DNA of 64,000 nucleotides from CBDFNC01 sp965249895. Its GTDB lineage: Bacteria; Pseudomonadota; Gammaproteobacteria; Enterobacterales; CBDFNC01. How positions within the stretch are numbered: position 1 is the stretch's first letter; the number at the start of each line of letters is the position of its first letter. The notes under the pieces are model-generated. The model saw nothing but the letters and a program-made list of their open reading frames with translations. It did not search any database and was not told the DNA's origin. The translations under genes were made by a program, and so were the position numbers. The stretch spans positions 434,001-498,000 of the forward strand of contig CBDFNC010000002.1 of assembly GCA_965249895.1 (NCBI GenBank), written 5' to 3'. Shown in pieces: positions 18,315 to 27,419 of this stretch.

Positions 18315-18430
18315 TAATTTAGAATTTTACATCTAAATTAGAAAAAAATGTATGGTTAATGGATAAATATTCTATTAATTTTAATTACAAAGTTTATTCT
18401 AATTTAGAAATAAACGTCTAATTACTTAGA
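18315..18430. promoter_or_regulatory. Cluster of TCTAAWTTAGA palindromes, likely operators
   Basis: TAATTTAGA (18315-18323) mirrors TCTAAATTA (18332-18340), the latter continuing to TCTAAATTAGA. TCTAATTTAGA recurs at 18398-18408 and a looser TCTAATTACTTAGA at 18417-18430. A TATAGT near 18451 could be the -10 of the PhzF operon. Repeated near-identical palindromes between the regulator and its divergent neighbours suggest cooperative binding and auto-control. Confidence 0.6.
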
Positions 18431-18488
18431 TCATTTTCTAAACTTGTTGCTATAGTACTGCCAGTTATTAGCCACAGGAACGCACCAA

Positions 18489-19388
18489 ATGACAGTTTCT
18501 AAGCAAGCAATCTCTTTCTATCATGTCGACGTTTTTACTAAGCAAGCTTTTAACGGTAATAGCCTTGCAGTGTTCCCAGACGCGACGGGTTTAGATGCTC
18601 AGCAGATGTTAGCTATCACCCAAGAGATGCGTCATTTTGAGAGTATCTTTGTTACTCAAACTGATCTGCCAGGGGTATTTAATGCAAGGGTATTCGATAT
18701 GTTTGGAGAGTTGGATTTTGCTGGTCATCCACTGATTGGTGCTGGAGCCGTATTGCATAAGTGCAAAGGCGTTAAGGCTGAACATAAATGGACTTTCGTG
18801 TTACCGAAGAAGTCGGTTTCGTTGAACAGTTATGAACTCGATGGTGCGTATCGTTGTGTGCTCAATCAGGGGGCAGCTGAATTTCTTGGTCAAATATCAG
18901 GAGGCTCTCTTGATAAGGTCCTACAAAGTTTGAACCTGGCGCCCGCTGATCTTGACCCTGGGCTGCGCCCTGAGGTTGTCTCCACCGGGTTACGATATCT
19001 GATAGTTCCTGTTCGTGGCGCTTTAGACCGAGCGAAAATTGTTTCGAAAACGTTTGAAACCTTGCTGGAAAGTCTCGGTGCGCAGTTCGTTTATGTATTA
19101 GATACTGAAACCTTGGAAGGTCGGCATTGGAACAATGACGGTATTATGGAAGATGTGGCAACCGGCAGTGCTGCTGGTACGGTTGGCGCCTACCTAGCCA
19201 AGCATAAGCGCGTGGTTCTCAATAATAACTTCACACTGCATCAAGGCCGATTCGTTGGCCGGCCCAGCGAAATACAGGTTCGCCCAGTTGGCGAGGATGA
19301 CAAAATTGAATCGGTACAAATTGGTGGTGATGTGGCTTTCGTTTCCTCATCGATATTACTAAACATGCCTGAGAGCGCTGAGTCATGA
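18489..19388 (+). CDS. PhzF-family isomerase/epimerase
   Basis: This is a 299-residue two-domain diaminopimelate-epimerase-like fold. Family motifs are VDVFTKQAFNGNSLAVFPDA, MRHFESIFV with the catalytic Glu, FDMFGELDFAGHPLIGAGAV and MEDVATGSAAGTVGAYL. PhzF proteins catalyse proton shifts on various small molecules; the substrate is unknown here. It overlaps the next gene by 4 nt (ATGA) and is divergent from a DauR-like regulator, which points to amino acid-derived substrates. Confidence 0.9.
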   Translation: MTVSKQAISFYHVDVFTKQAFNGNSLAVFPDATGLDAQQMLAITQEMRHFESIFVTQTDLPGVFNARVFDMFGELDFAGHPLIGAGAVLHKCKGVKAEHKWTFVLPKKSVSLNSYELDGAYRCVLNQGAAEFLGQISGGSLDKVLQSLNLAPADLDPGLRPEVVSTGLRYLIVPVRGALDRAKIVSKTFETLLESLGAQFVYVLDTETLEGRHWNNDGIMEDVATGSAAGTVGAYLAKHKRVVLNNNFTLHQGRFVGRPSEIQVRPVGEDDKIESVQIGGDVAFVSSSILLNMPESAES

Positions 19389-20350
19389 GTGTGGATTATC
19401 GGATTTTTAAACGTGAAGAAATAGCAGCCCACCTCGATATTAACTCACTGATTGAACCTATGGTCGATGCCTATAAATCAATATCCTCCGGGCGCGTTCG
19501 TATAGCGACTGATGTGTTGCATCCAAGCGAACATTCAGATATCCATATTAAATCGGCGGTACTCGATGGTGCAGATATTTTTGTTGTAAAAACAGCAGGC
19601 TGGTCTGCGACTAATGAAGGTGCCGGCTATCCTGCGAGTTCCGGCATGATCACTGTTTTCGACGCAAAAACCTGCCACCCCATCGCTATATTGCAGGATG
19701 AGCACCTGATTTCAGATCTGCGCACTGCTGCGGCAGGTGCTGTAGCCGCAACCGCCTTGGCTAATCCAGAAATTACTACTGTGGGAGTTTTAGGGGCGGG
19801 TGAGCAGGCATACTTACAAACGCTAGCTCTTTGTCAGGTGCGTAGTCCTGATAACCTTCGTATCTGGAACCGTAACAAACGTAAGGCGGAACGAATGGCG
19901 CAACGGTTGGCTAAATTGCAGCCAAATTTAAATATTCAAATCGACAATCACATTCAGGCGGTTGTGGAAAGTTCAGATGTATTGATCTGTGCGACTGCGG
20001 CAAAACAACCATTGATTGAGGCCGAGTGGCTTAAACCCGGTGTCCATATAACATCTGTTGGTGCAGATGATTCCAATAAGTGCGAAGTGGGTGTGGATTG
20101 CTTAAAACGTGCAGATATAGTGGCAGTAGACAGTCGTGAAGTCAGTCGTCAGTTTGGTAATATCCATAGGGCCATGCAGCAAGGCTTTTCTTCAGAGGAA
20201 AACCCCTTGTTTGAGCTGGGTGAAATTCTCAATAGCCAGGTTCCCGCCAGAACGAGTGCTGAGCAGATCACCATAGCTACCTTAGTGGGTTTAGGGGCAC
20301 AAGATTTGGCTGCTGTGGCAATTTTAAAAGATCGGCTCGGGTTTGGTTAG
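19385..20350 (+). CDS. Ornithine cyclodeaminase / mu-crystallin family enzyme
   Basis: This is a 321-residue NAD(P)-dependent enzyme. Motifs are KTAGWSATNEGAGYPASSGM for substrate binding, ILQDEHLISDLRTAAAGAVAA (the RTAA block), the Rossmann turn VGVLGAGEQAYLQ, and HITSVGADDSNKCEV. The family includes ornithine cyclodeaminase, alanine dehydrogenase-like enzymes and ketimine (piperideine- or pyrroline-2-carboxylate) reductases. Pairing with PhzF and a DauR-like regulator makes a reductase of cyclic imines from D-amino acids a reasonable guess, not proven. It is translationally coupled to PhzF. Confidence 0.88.
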   Translation: MSVDYRIFKREEIAAHLDINSLIEPMVDAYKSISSGRVRIATDVLHPSEHSDIHIKSAVLDGADIFVVKTAGWSATNEGAGYPASSGMITVFDAKTCHPIAILQDEHLISDLRTAAAGAVAATALANPEITTVGVLGAGEQAYLQTLALCQVRSPDNLRIWNRNKRKAERMAQRLAKLQPNLNIQIDNHIQAVVESSDVLICATAAKQPLIEAEWLKPGVHITSVGADDSNKCEVGVDCLKRADIVAVDSREVSRQFGNIHRAMQQGFSSEENPLFELGEILNSQVPARTSAEQITIATLVGLGAQDLAAVAILKDRLGFG

Positions 20351-20757
20351 ATGCCGTAACTCAGTATCGACGTAAGCTTACCCAGAATAAAATCTCGGTT
20401 TTGCATTACCTGGCAAAGCCGTCAACTTTTAGCCGCTAGTCTTGGTAAATGACGTCTTTTGCTGGCCCTGAATTTAGCGGAGATATTTCTTCTCGGTTCG
20501 GGTTGGACGGATTAGTTCAGGTGTGTTGAAGGCCCAATGAGCGCGAGATAAAGAGTGAAACCTAGTGAAGTGAGCCCCGGCAATACTTATACAGACCATC
20601 AGATTTGTACATATATTTAAGGGTGGAAGTCTGATCACGCCATTGACTTCACCTTAATCAGAATGAGTTGTGGTACGTGAGCCTTATATGGCCTGGCGTT
20701 AGACCTCCGGCAGAGAAATCGGCTTAACACTTAGCCTAAGTTAATCGAGGTAAATCT
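20351..20757. other. Intergenic region with no recognised feature
   Basis: I see no supported gene or repeat in these 407 bases. The right end carries the ribosome site (CGAGGT) of the carbonic anhydrase gene. Confidence 0.4.
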
Positions 20758-21584
20758 ATGACTACTATTCAAGCCGGTGTAGCTTTTACACTACTGCTCT
20801 TCTCTGCAAATGGACTTGCAGGAGGTCAAGGAAAAGATGAACATTCGGATGCTTCAACCCAAGCCTGCTCAGGATTTGGTCCACAAACCCCGAGGGACAT
20901 GATGATTTAGCAGGTAACAATAAACGTATCTTCACCTTAGCCCCTCACTATCGGGAAATGAATCTGTGTAATATTCACTTCCATACTAACGCGGAGCACA
21001 AAGCCAAGGATTTCTCCGTATACGCGGGGGAGGGTGATCATGGGCATGGTGGTGGATATCAATGCAATAATAGTCAGTCACTTTCGGCAGCTGAACTTAA
21101 AGCTCCCAAGGTCAATCATTGTAAGGGGCTCAAACCTGGCGATACGATTGAAGTACATTGGGTTCACTCGTCTTGCGATGTGTCCCCCGGAAAAGGATTG
21201 GGCTCATGTTTATCTGAACAGTGCGTAAATCCGAATCTTAGAGTGGAGACCCAAGTGTTTACCGTCGTGAATGACGCCTCGGCCGTTGATTTCACAAGCT
21301 TAACTTATGATGGAAATATGCTGAATGGTTACCATCAAGCGAAGGCTCTCTTATCTAACACCGGAAGAACAGTTGAATTTTTGGGCTCTACAACAGGCCC
21401 GAAATACACTGAGGAAAAATGCTCACCGATACAGGTAACCTGGAGCGTACGTCCGCAATGTGCAAAAGTGGACATCAATAGTGTGAGTAAGTGGTGCGAA
21501 TCAAATGTATTTAAGGAAGACCATGCACATGGAGTCAGAAAATTAGTCACCAACCCGGACCTACTGTCAGAGATTTCACATTAG
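20758..21584 (+). pseudogene. Delta-class carbonic anhydrase, single-base frameshift
   Basis: A signal peptide and the mature start (QACSGFGPQTPRD) are encoded from the ATG at 20758, but the frame stops at 20910. Shifting frame at about 20900 continues DDLAGNNKRIF, then LAPHYREMNLCNIHFHTNAE, and runs open to 21584. Loss of one base in an Ile codon of PRDIDDLAG explains it. The second part has the delta-CA pattern: NIHFHTNAEHK and DTIEVHWVHSSCD, with His clusters like the zinc site, plus many Cys. The restored protein would be about 275 residues, secreted to the periplasm, and would hydrate CO2. Either a recent null mutation or a sequencing error. Translation might restart at 20958, but without a signal peptide. 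Confidence 0.8.
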
Positions 21585-21739
21585 GTTTTACCCCTTGCAA
21601 AGGGTTATATCAAACTGTTCCCATCCAGGGAAACTCAATCATAGCCCTCGCATATGCGGGGGCCTGTCACCATTAAAACGACACCTTTAGAATTCCAACA
21701 ACACAAGCAAACAATAAGTATATGAGCTTCAGCTCGTAG

Positions 21740-21997
21740 CTAGTGTCTATCCTGAAACACACACATTCGTTCTTCAGTCATATTCATAAAACGCGAAACT
21801 TGCCGTGTTGCAAAGGCCTAAAGTTAGTCACTACTATCTCAACGCTCCCTGTCATTTTCAGCTTGCACTGGCAATCTAGTGTCTTCTCGCGCACGCCGAG
21901 ATCGCGGTAAAGCCGCTGGACCGAGTGTCGGACCATCCAGATGTCGGACCACCGTGTACGCGAGAATGACAAGATAGCGTTTCAGGACGGGCACTAG
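21740..21997. mobile_element. MITE-like palindromic element, copy 1 (complete)
   Basis: The element is 258 bp, bounded by CTAGTGTCTATCCTGAAAC and the inverted CTAGTGCCCGTCCTGAAAC, with CTAG at both outer edges as a possible target duplication. The interior holds short palindromic words (CGGACCATCCAGATGTCGGACC-like) but no gene. Related copies lie near 31.1, 33.9, 35.6 and 49.9-51.5 kb. The rest of 21585-22147 has nothing else to report. Confidence 0.7.
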
Positions 21998-22147
21998 CTA
22001 AGGACCTCGTAGGAGTAATGCAGCTCATGATCTTCGATTTATAGTGTGTTGCCTTAAAGGCAACAGATATGCGCTTTTATGTAATTTTTAAAAGCCATAC
22101 TTTAGTAGTGGATTAATAAGCTGTTAAAATTATGAGGGATAAGTGTT

Positions 22148-22984
22148 ATGAACCAGCTAGGATTGCTCCTTAACTGGCGTTTGCACCTGATTGTGGTGCT
22201 AGCGTCTGTATTGGCAGAGTTTATCGGGATACAAAAATTCAACGTAGGGCCGGGTGTTTTGTTGTTACTCCCGCTTTTTTATGTGTTTATATTTTGCCTG
22301 TTCGTTAACCCCTGTATTATTAAAAAAGCAACGAAACTCATTACCCCAAAACAAGCCAGCGTAGCGCCGCAACTACTGATCATTGCTATCCTGCCTTTTA
22401 TCGCTAAATTCGGTACTTTGATTGGTCCCTCATTAGGCAAAATTGTCGAAGCAGGACCCGCTATGTTACTGCAGGAGTTGGGAAACCTGGGCACCTTGCT
22501 GGTGGCCATGCCGTTTGCCATATTGGTCCTAAAAATGGGCCGCGAGGCTATAGGCGCCACACACTCGATTGCTCGTGAGCCCAACATTGCCCTGATATCC
22601 GAGCGTTATGGTTTAAAAGGGCCCGAAGGCATAGGTGTGATGGGGGTTTACGTGATGGGGACCATGTTCGGAACCCTATTTTTTGCGCTGTTGGCAGGTT
22701 ATGTGGCGTCATTAGGTATCTTCGATATCCGCGCGGTGGCTATGGCTTGCGGTGTGGGTAGCGGCAGTATGACTGCGGCATGTTCTGGCGCTCTGTCTGC
22801 ACTTTACCCTGAACAAGGTGATGATATTTTAGCCTTTGCCGGAGCCAGTAACCTGCTGACCAATGCTACCGGTCTTTATGTAGGCATCTTTATCAGTTTG
22901 CCGTTGGCGGAATGGATGTACAAAAAACTTAGTAAAGACAAGCCGAGCCCAGACCAGCAATCCAGCGCCAATACCGCAGAATAA
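22148..22984 (+). CDS. DUF3100 membrane protein (probable transporter)
   Basis: This is a 278-residue integral membrane protein with about eight hydrophobic helices, matching DUF3100. Recognisable blocks are NVGPGVLLLLPLFYVFIFCL, FGTLIGPSLGKIVEAGPA, IGATHSIAREPNIALISERY and MACGVGSGSMTAACSGAL. GAGG precedes the ATG. The next gene begins 10 bp later and encodes a small membrane partner, then an M20 amidohydrolase and a LysR regulator. I infer uptake of an N-acylated amino acid or similar amide that the amidohydrolase then cleaves. Confidence 0.78.
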   Translation: MNQLGLLLNWRLHLIVVLASVLAEFIGIQKFNVGPGVLLLLPLFYVFIFCLFVNPCIIKKATKLITPKQASVAPQLLIIAILPFIAKFGTLIGPSLGKIVEAGPAMLLQELGNLGTLLVAMPFAILVLKMGREAIGATHSIAREPNIALISERYGLKGPEGIGVMGVYVMGTMFGTLFFALLAGYVASLGIFDIRAVAMACGVGSGSMTAACSGALSALYPEQGDDILAFAGASNLLTNATGLYVGIFISLPLAEWMYKKLSKDKPSPDQQSSANTAE

Positions 22985-22994
22985 GGAGATTTCC

Positions 22995-23465
22995 ATGAGT
23001 GTAGATATTAAACAAGAGAATGAACCAGGACCGCTGAGTCTGAAAGATACAGTGCTTGCTCTGGCAGTATTGTCCGTTGTTTCCCTGGTAAGTAACTGGG
23101 CGGGAACCGGGAACTCTGTAGTGGAAGCCCTGCCCGGCATGTTAATACTGTTTGTCATCGTGGTGATAGGGCTGTTGTTAAAAGCGGCGATCCCTTTGGC
23201 ATTGCCTGCTGTAGCCTGGGTTTCCTTAGTCAGTGTACTGGTTACTTTACCTGTATCACCCATTGCAGAATTTTTACTGACCCAGCTAAAAACCATTAAC
23301 TTTTTGTCTATGGTTACGCCGGTGTTAGCTTATGCGGCTATTGCTATCGGGCGCAGTGAAATTACCCTGTTTAAGCGTAGTGGTTTTAAGATAGTACTGA
23401 TTGCATTGCTGGTCTTTACCGGTACCTTTATGGGCTCGGTGATAGTGGCCGACGCGTTTTTATAA
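22995..23465 (+). CDS. Small membrane protein, likely second subunit of the DUF3100 transporter
   Basis: This is a 156-residue protein with four or five predicted transmembrane segments (TVLALAVLSVVSLVSNWAG, MLILFVIVVIGLLLKAAIPL, NFLSMVTPVLAYAAIAIG, FKIVLIALLVFTGTFMGSV). GGAG precedes the ATG. Its position 10 bp after the DUF3100 gene and 13 bp before the amidohydrolase gene indicates a two-part transporter. I do not recognise a named family for it. Confidence 0.7.
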   Translation: MSVDIKQENEPGPLSLKDTVLALAVLSVVSLVSNWAGTGNSVVEALPGMLILFVIVVIGLLLKAAIPLALPAVAWVSLVSVLVTLPVSPIAEFLLTQLKTINFLSMVTPVLAYAAIAIGRSEITLFKRSGFKIVLIALLVFTGTFMGSVIVADAFL

Positions 23466-23478
23466 AAAGGGTTCTAAT

Positions 23479-24639
23479 GTGACTGAATATATTGAAAAAA
23501 ACTCTCCGCTGGTGGAAAAAATGCGGTCTTTCAGACGTGATATTCACGCTCACCCTGAACTGGCATTTAAAGAGGTGAGGACTGCCGAAAAAGTCCTGGC
23601 TGTGCTTAAACAACTGGATATTGATGAAATCCATGAGGGGTTGGCTGTCACAGGTATAGTGGCTGTATTAAAAGGCAATAAGCCTGATTCTCGACATATC
23701 GGGCTGCGGGCCGATATGGACGCCTTACCACTTCATGAACAAAACTGTTGTGCCCATCGCTCTACTTATGACGGTAAGATGCATGCCTGCGGACACGATG
23801 GTCATACCACTATGCTGCTTACCGCAGCTATTTGGCTCAGTGAGCATAAGGACTTTGAAGGCACCTTGTATTTTGTGTTTCAGCCTGCCGAAGAAAATGA
23901 AGGTGGCGCCAGAGTCATGGTGGAAGAAGGTTTGTTTGACCGATTCCCCATTGAAGCCATGTATGGTATGCATAACTGGCCTGGCATCGAAGCCGGGAAG
24001 TTTGCGGTTCATTCAGGTCCGGTGATGGCGGCAATGGATACCTTTGACATTCAAGTCTCCGGCAGAGGTGGACACGGAGGTATTCCTAACGCAGCTAAAG
24101 ACCCTATCGTCGCCGCGTCACAATTAGTAGGGGCGCTGCAAACCATAGTAGCCAGAAATGTTAATCCGCTGGAGTCAGGGGTGCTGAGTGTCACGCAACT
24201 CAACGGCGGTGACTCGTATAATATTATTCCTGATAAAGTGGTGGCTAAAGGCACTGTGAGGACCTTTTCACCTGATGTCCAGGAGCTGATTATCGAGGGA
24301 ATGGATCGGGTATGTCAGGGCATAGCTGCGACCTATGATATGCAGGTGGAACTCAAATATAATCGTGGATTTCCAGCCACCGTTAACCACAGCAGGAATG
24401 CGATAGTTTGTGCGCAGGCAGCCTGCCAAATTGCCGGGAAATCAGGGGTAGTAACGGATCTGGCACCGAGTATGGGAGCGGAAGACTTTGCTTACTTTTT
24501 ACAACATGTGCCAGGTGCCTATATCTGGATAGGTAACGGCAGTGAAAGTAGCGCTCTGCATAATCCCACTTATGATTTTAACGATGATTTGATTTCTGTT
24601 GGTGCAAATTATTGGGTTCAACTAGCCTTCAACAGCTAA
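23479..24639 (+). CDS. M20-family amidohydrolase (HipO/AmaA-like)
   Basis: This is a 386-residue metal-dependent amidohydrolase of the M20 aminoacylase/hippurate hydrolase group. The start is GTG with AAGGG at 7 nt. Motifs: GLRADMDALPLHE, KMHACGHDGHTTMLL with the metal His and Cys, VFQPAEENEGGARVM with the catalytic Glu, the dimerisation-domain turn GRGGHGGIPNAAKDP, and MGAEDFAYFL with the last ligand. It cleaves N-acyl amino acids or amino acid conjugates in the cytosol. Its place between a transporter pair and a LysR gene supports a small catabolic operon. Confidence 0.92.
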   Translation: MTEYIEKNSPLVEKMRSFRRDIHAHPELAFKEVRTAEKVLAVLKQLDIDEIHEGLAVTGIVAVLKGNKPDSRHIGLRADMDALPLHEQNCCAHRSTYDGKMHACGHDGHTTMLLTAAIWLSEHKDFEGTLYFVFQPAEENEGGARVMVEEGLFDRFPIEAMYGMHNWPGIEAGKFAVHSGPVMAAMDTFDIQVSGRGGHGGIPNAAKDPIVAASQLVGALQTIVARNVNPLESGVLSVTQLNGGDSYNIIPDKVVAKGTVRTFSPDVQELIIEGMDRVCQGIAATYDMQVELKYNRGFPATVNHSRNAIVCAQAACQIAGKSGVVTDLAPSMGAEDFAYFLQHVPGAYIWIGNGSESSALHNPTYDFNDDLISVGANYWVQLAFNS

Positions 24640-24690
24640 CCGTCCGGTGCCGATGGTGGCAAAATAGCAGGACCGTCACAATGGAGAGTT

Positions 24691-25596
24691 ATGGTTGAAA
24701 TTAATGACCGGCGAGTAAGCTATCTGTATGAAGCCGTTTGTGCAGGTAGTATTCGTAATGCCGCAGACCGGCTAAATCTGGCGCCATCTGCAATCAGCAG
24801 GCAAATAACCCAGCTGGAGCAGGAGATGGGCGTAGCTGTGATCGAGCGGGGACGTCACGGCGTACGAGTGACGGAAGCGGGTGAGGTATTAATCCGTTAC
24901 TACCGTGAACTAAAGGGACTGCAAGACACGTACCTGTCAGAGATTAACCAGCTACGGGGTCTTAGCAAGGGAATGTTAAAACTGGCGGTTGGTGAAGGTT
25001 TTGTTCCGGATCTGATGAGTCAACCCCTGGCAACATTTAATCACACCTATCCAGGTATAAGCCTGGATATTACCACTACGGGTACCAATGACGTGATCCG
25101 TATGGTGGAGATGAACGAGGTGCATATCGGCCTGGTTTACCACCCAGCGAAACGGCCGGAGATCCGCTCCCATATTATTAATGCACAACCCATTCAGGCG
25201 ATTACCTCGACTAACCATCCATTGGCCAAAACCGGCCAGCCTGTCACACTGGAATCGCTGCTGGACTACCCCATTGCGCTGTTGGGTAAAGCCTTTGGGG
25301 TTCGGCAAATGTTTATGTTGGCGGAATTTCAGGAGAGGCTGCACTTTGAGCCGGCTATGGTCACCAACTCCTTTGTTGCGGTGAAGCACTTTGCTATCTC
25401 AGATATGGGGATCACAGTTTTGCCTCCATTTGTCGTGACCAAAGAGGTAGAAGAGGGAACCCTGAAGCGGATCCCTATCCTTAATGATATTTTACAAAGT
25501 GGAGAATCCCATGTTATTACTCGGGTAGGCCGGACCTTACCTGGCGGCGCCCATGAGTTGTTAAAAGTCCTAAATCGTTGGCTACAAAGGGAGTAA
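24691..25596 (+). CDS. LysR-family regulator of the transporter/amidohydrolase operon
   Basis: This is a 301-residue LysR protein. The N-terminal winged helix is YLYEAVCAGSIRNAADRLNL and SAISRQITQLEQEMGV, followed by the linker helix and a periplasmic-binding-fold effector domain (LAVGEGFVPDLMSQPL, IHIGLVYHP-like, ISDMGITVLPPFVV). GGAG precedes the ATG. It is co-directional with and 51 bp after the amidohydrolase, so it most likely senses the substrate and controls the operon. Confidence 0.88.
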   Translation: MVEINDRRVSYLYEAVCAGSIRNAADRLNLAPSAISRQITQLEQEMGVAVIERGRHGVRVTEAGEVLIRYYRELKGLQDTYLSEINQLRGLSKGMLKLAVGEGFVPDLMSQPLATFNHTYPGISLDITTTGTNDVIRMVEMNEVHIGLVYHPAKRPEIRSHIINAQPIQAITSTNHPLAKTGQPVTLESLLDYPIALLGKAFGVRQMFMLAEFQERLHFEPAMVTNSFVAVKHFAISDMGITVLPPFVVTKEVEEGTLKRIPILNDILQSGESHVITRVGRTLPGGAHELLKVLNRWLQRE

Positions 25597-25680
25597 CGGC
25601 ATGGGCAGGCAATCACATTGTTAGCTGGGAGGGAAGGGAGAAAACTATACTCTAAATAGCGTGCTTCTATGGAGAATAAC

Positions 25681-27258
25681 GTGTCCATGGCTTCAGCTGG
25701 AAATCCCGAGAGCAGCACAACAGAATGGGCCCTTACATTAAGTCCTCAAATTAGTGTGACATTAGCAAATTTCGTCAGTGCGGTTACCGGGGCCTCTTCA
25801 GAAGACGCGATTTTTGCCACCCTTGCTTCTAGTCTCGATACTCTGGTGCCAAATGATCGGACTAGTGTCACCTTAGTAAATTCTTGCGGTGACCAACTCG
25901 ATATCTATTCCTTGCATGGTATTCAGGGCACTCTGTCTGTTGGTATGTCTTTACCATTCGCCAATACTATTACAGGGCAGGCGGTGGAAAAGCGGCAAGG
26001 GGGAATTTGCCGGCTAGATGTCAACTCCAAAACCTTAGATGGGCAGGTCTTATATAAAGAGGGCATGCGTAGCACTCTTAGCGTTCCTCTTATTGTCAGT
26101 GGGAAATCAATTGGCGCTATCAATGCTGCATCTGCCGATCCCGCGGGTTTTAATGAGAGTTCACTGCAACTCCTGTCGCTGGTGTCCCGGTTAGTGTCTG
26201 CTAATCTAGAGCGGCAACGATTGCTGGAGGAAAGAAAGAAATCGGAAGCGCAATATCGTTATTACGCCATGCAGTTAGAAACCCTAAATCTTTATGCACA
26301 ACGACTATCCACAGTGATGTCTGTGGAGGAGGCGTTGAACAAGAGTAGTGATGCGATACTGAGTATTATTCCAGCCCAGAGAATAAGCTTTGCATTGTAT
26401 GTGGCAGAGACAGATAGCTTTGAAATTACCCTGCTTTATGGTGAGGATGTTCTGAAAACATCAAATCTGGCTGCGGCAGGTACTGGCTTGGAGCGGGTAC
26501 TGAAGGAGCAGCAGACAGTTTACTTTTCTGATCTATCTCAGTCATCTCGTATCGAGCAACGGCGATTTAGCAAACAAGGACTAAATACAGCATGGAGCCT
26601 TCCGGTGCGGATAGAGGGAGAAGTAGTTGCTGTGCTGAATACTGCAGCAACTGAGACTCGCGACGATGGCGGTAAGCTGGTTGAAGTGTTAGAGGCTTTA
26701 AGCTCCATATTGGGCAGCACACTGGAAAGATTAAAACTCCAGGAGCAATTAATCTACCAGGTAAACCATGATACCGTTACCGACCTGCCAAATCGCCGGC
26801 TGCTTTATCGAAAAATGAACAGGTTAATTGGCAGTGATACAGAGCAGAAATTCGCGGTACTGTTTATCGATCTCGATCGTTTTAAGGTAGTAAATGATAC
26901 GTTCGGTCATCAGGTAGGGGATGAATTATTGCGTATCGTAGGCAAGCGGATCAAACATGTGATCCGAGAAGAGGACATAGTCGCGCGTATTGGTGGTGAC
27001 GAGTTTATTGTGTTGATTAAAGAAAATGCGGCGTCCGGTCGCAGCAGCTCAACGGCCCAGCGAATTATTCACAGCATATCTAAATCATTTAAGGTCCGCG
27101 AAAACTCGGTGCATATCGGAGCCAGTATCGGGATCTGTATTTCCTCCGGCGGCGCCTGTAATGCTCAGGAAATGATTAAAGCGGCGGATATGGCTATGTA
27201 TAAAGCTAAGGCTGCGGGCAGGAATACTTATCGCGTCTGTAATTCAACTATCGATTGA
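25681..27258 (+). CDS. GAF-GAF-GGDEF diguanylate cyclase
   Basis: I prefer the GTG at 25681, with GGAGA upstream, over the ATG at 25669. The protein is about 525 residues and soluble. The first GAF domain covers about 30-185 (LVPNDRTSVTLVNSC, STLSVPLIVSGKSIGAIN) and the second about 205-355 (LSIIPAQRISFALYVAE, AWSLPVRIEGEVVAVLN). The GGDEF domain (365-520) has LFIDLDRFKVVNDTFGH, an intact ARIGGDEFIVL, and an RxxD (REED) five residues before it, the product-inhibition I-site. It should make c-di-GMP under GAF ligand control. It stands alone. Confidence 0.92.
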   Translation: MSMASAGNPESSTTEWALTLSPQISVTLANFVSAVTGASSEDAIFATLASSLDTLVPNDRTSVTLVNSCGDQLDIYSLHGIQGTLSVGMSLPFANTITGQAVEKRQGGICRLDVNSKTLDGQVLYKEGMRSTLSVPLIVSGKSIGAINAASADPAGFNESSLQLLSLVSRLVSANLERQRLLEERKKSEAQYRYYAMQLETLNLYAQRLSTVMSVEEALNKSSDAILSIIPAQRISFALYVAETDSFEITLLYGEDVLKTSNLAAAGTGLERVLKEQQTVYFSDLSQSSRIEQRRFSKQGLNTAWSLPVRIEGEVVAVLNTAATETRDDGGKLVEVLEALSSILGSTLERLKLQEQLIYQVNHDTVTDLPNRRLLYRKMNRLIGSDTEQKFAVLFIDLDRFKVVNDTFGHQVGDELLRIVGKRIKHVIREEDIVARIGGDEFIVLIKENAASGRSSSTAQRIIHSISKSFKVRENSVHIGASIGICISSGGACNAQEMIKAADMAMYKAKAAGRNTYRVCNSTID

Positions 27259-27376
27259 GCAAACTCAACGGTCCGCTTAGTCTGCGAGTGGATGTTTATT
27301 GGGATTAAGTTGGGGGCAGTTGATCTGTAAAAATAATTAAATAACAGCATTTGTTCTATACCACTTTTTAACGCGG

Positions 27377-27405
27377 CGAACCGACGGAAAGCTTCCGCCG
27401 GTTCG
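27377..27405. terminator. Bidirectional terminator between GGDEF gene and sitD
   Basis: CGAACCG-A-CGGAA, loop AGC, TTCCG-C-CGGTTCG forms a stem with a single mismatch, followed by T-rich sequence. It lies between two convergent genes. Confidence 0.7.
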
Positions 27406-27419
27406 TCTTATTGGTCAGT

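Noticed and set aside
21784..21972. 62-codon frame in the MITE, also seen near 49980-50174
   Set aside because: It recurs only because the MITE recurs; copies do not keep the frame.
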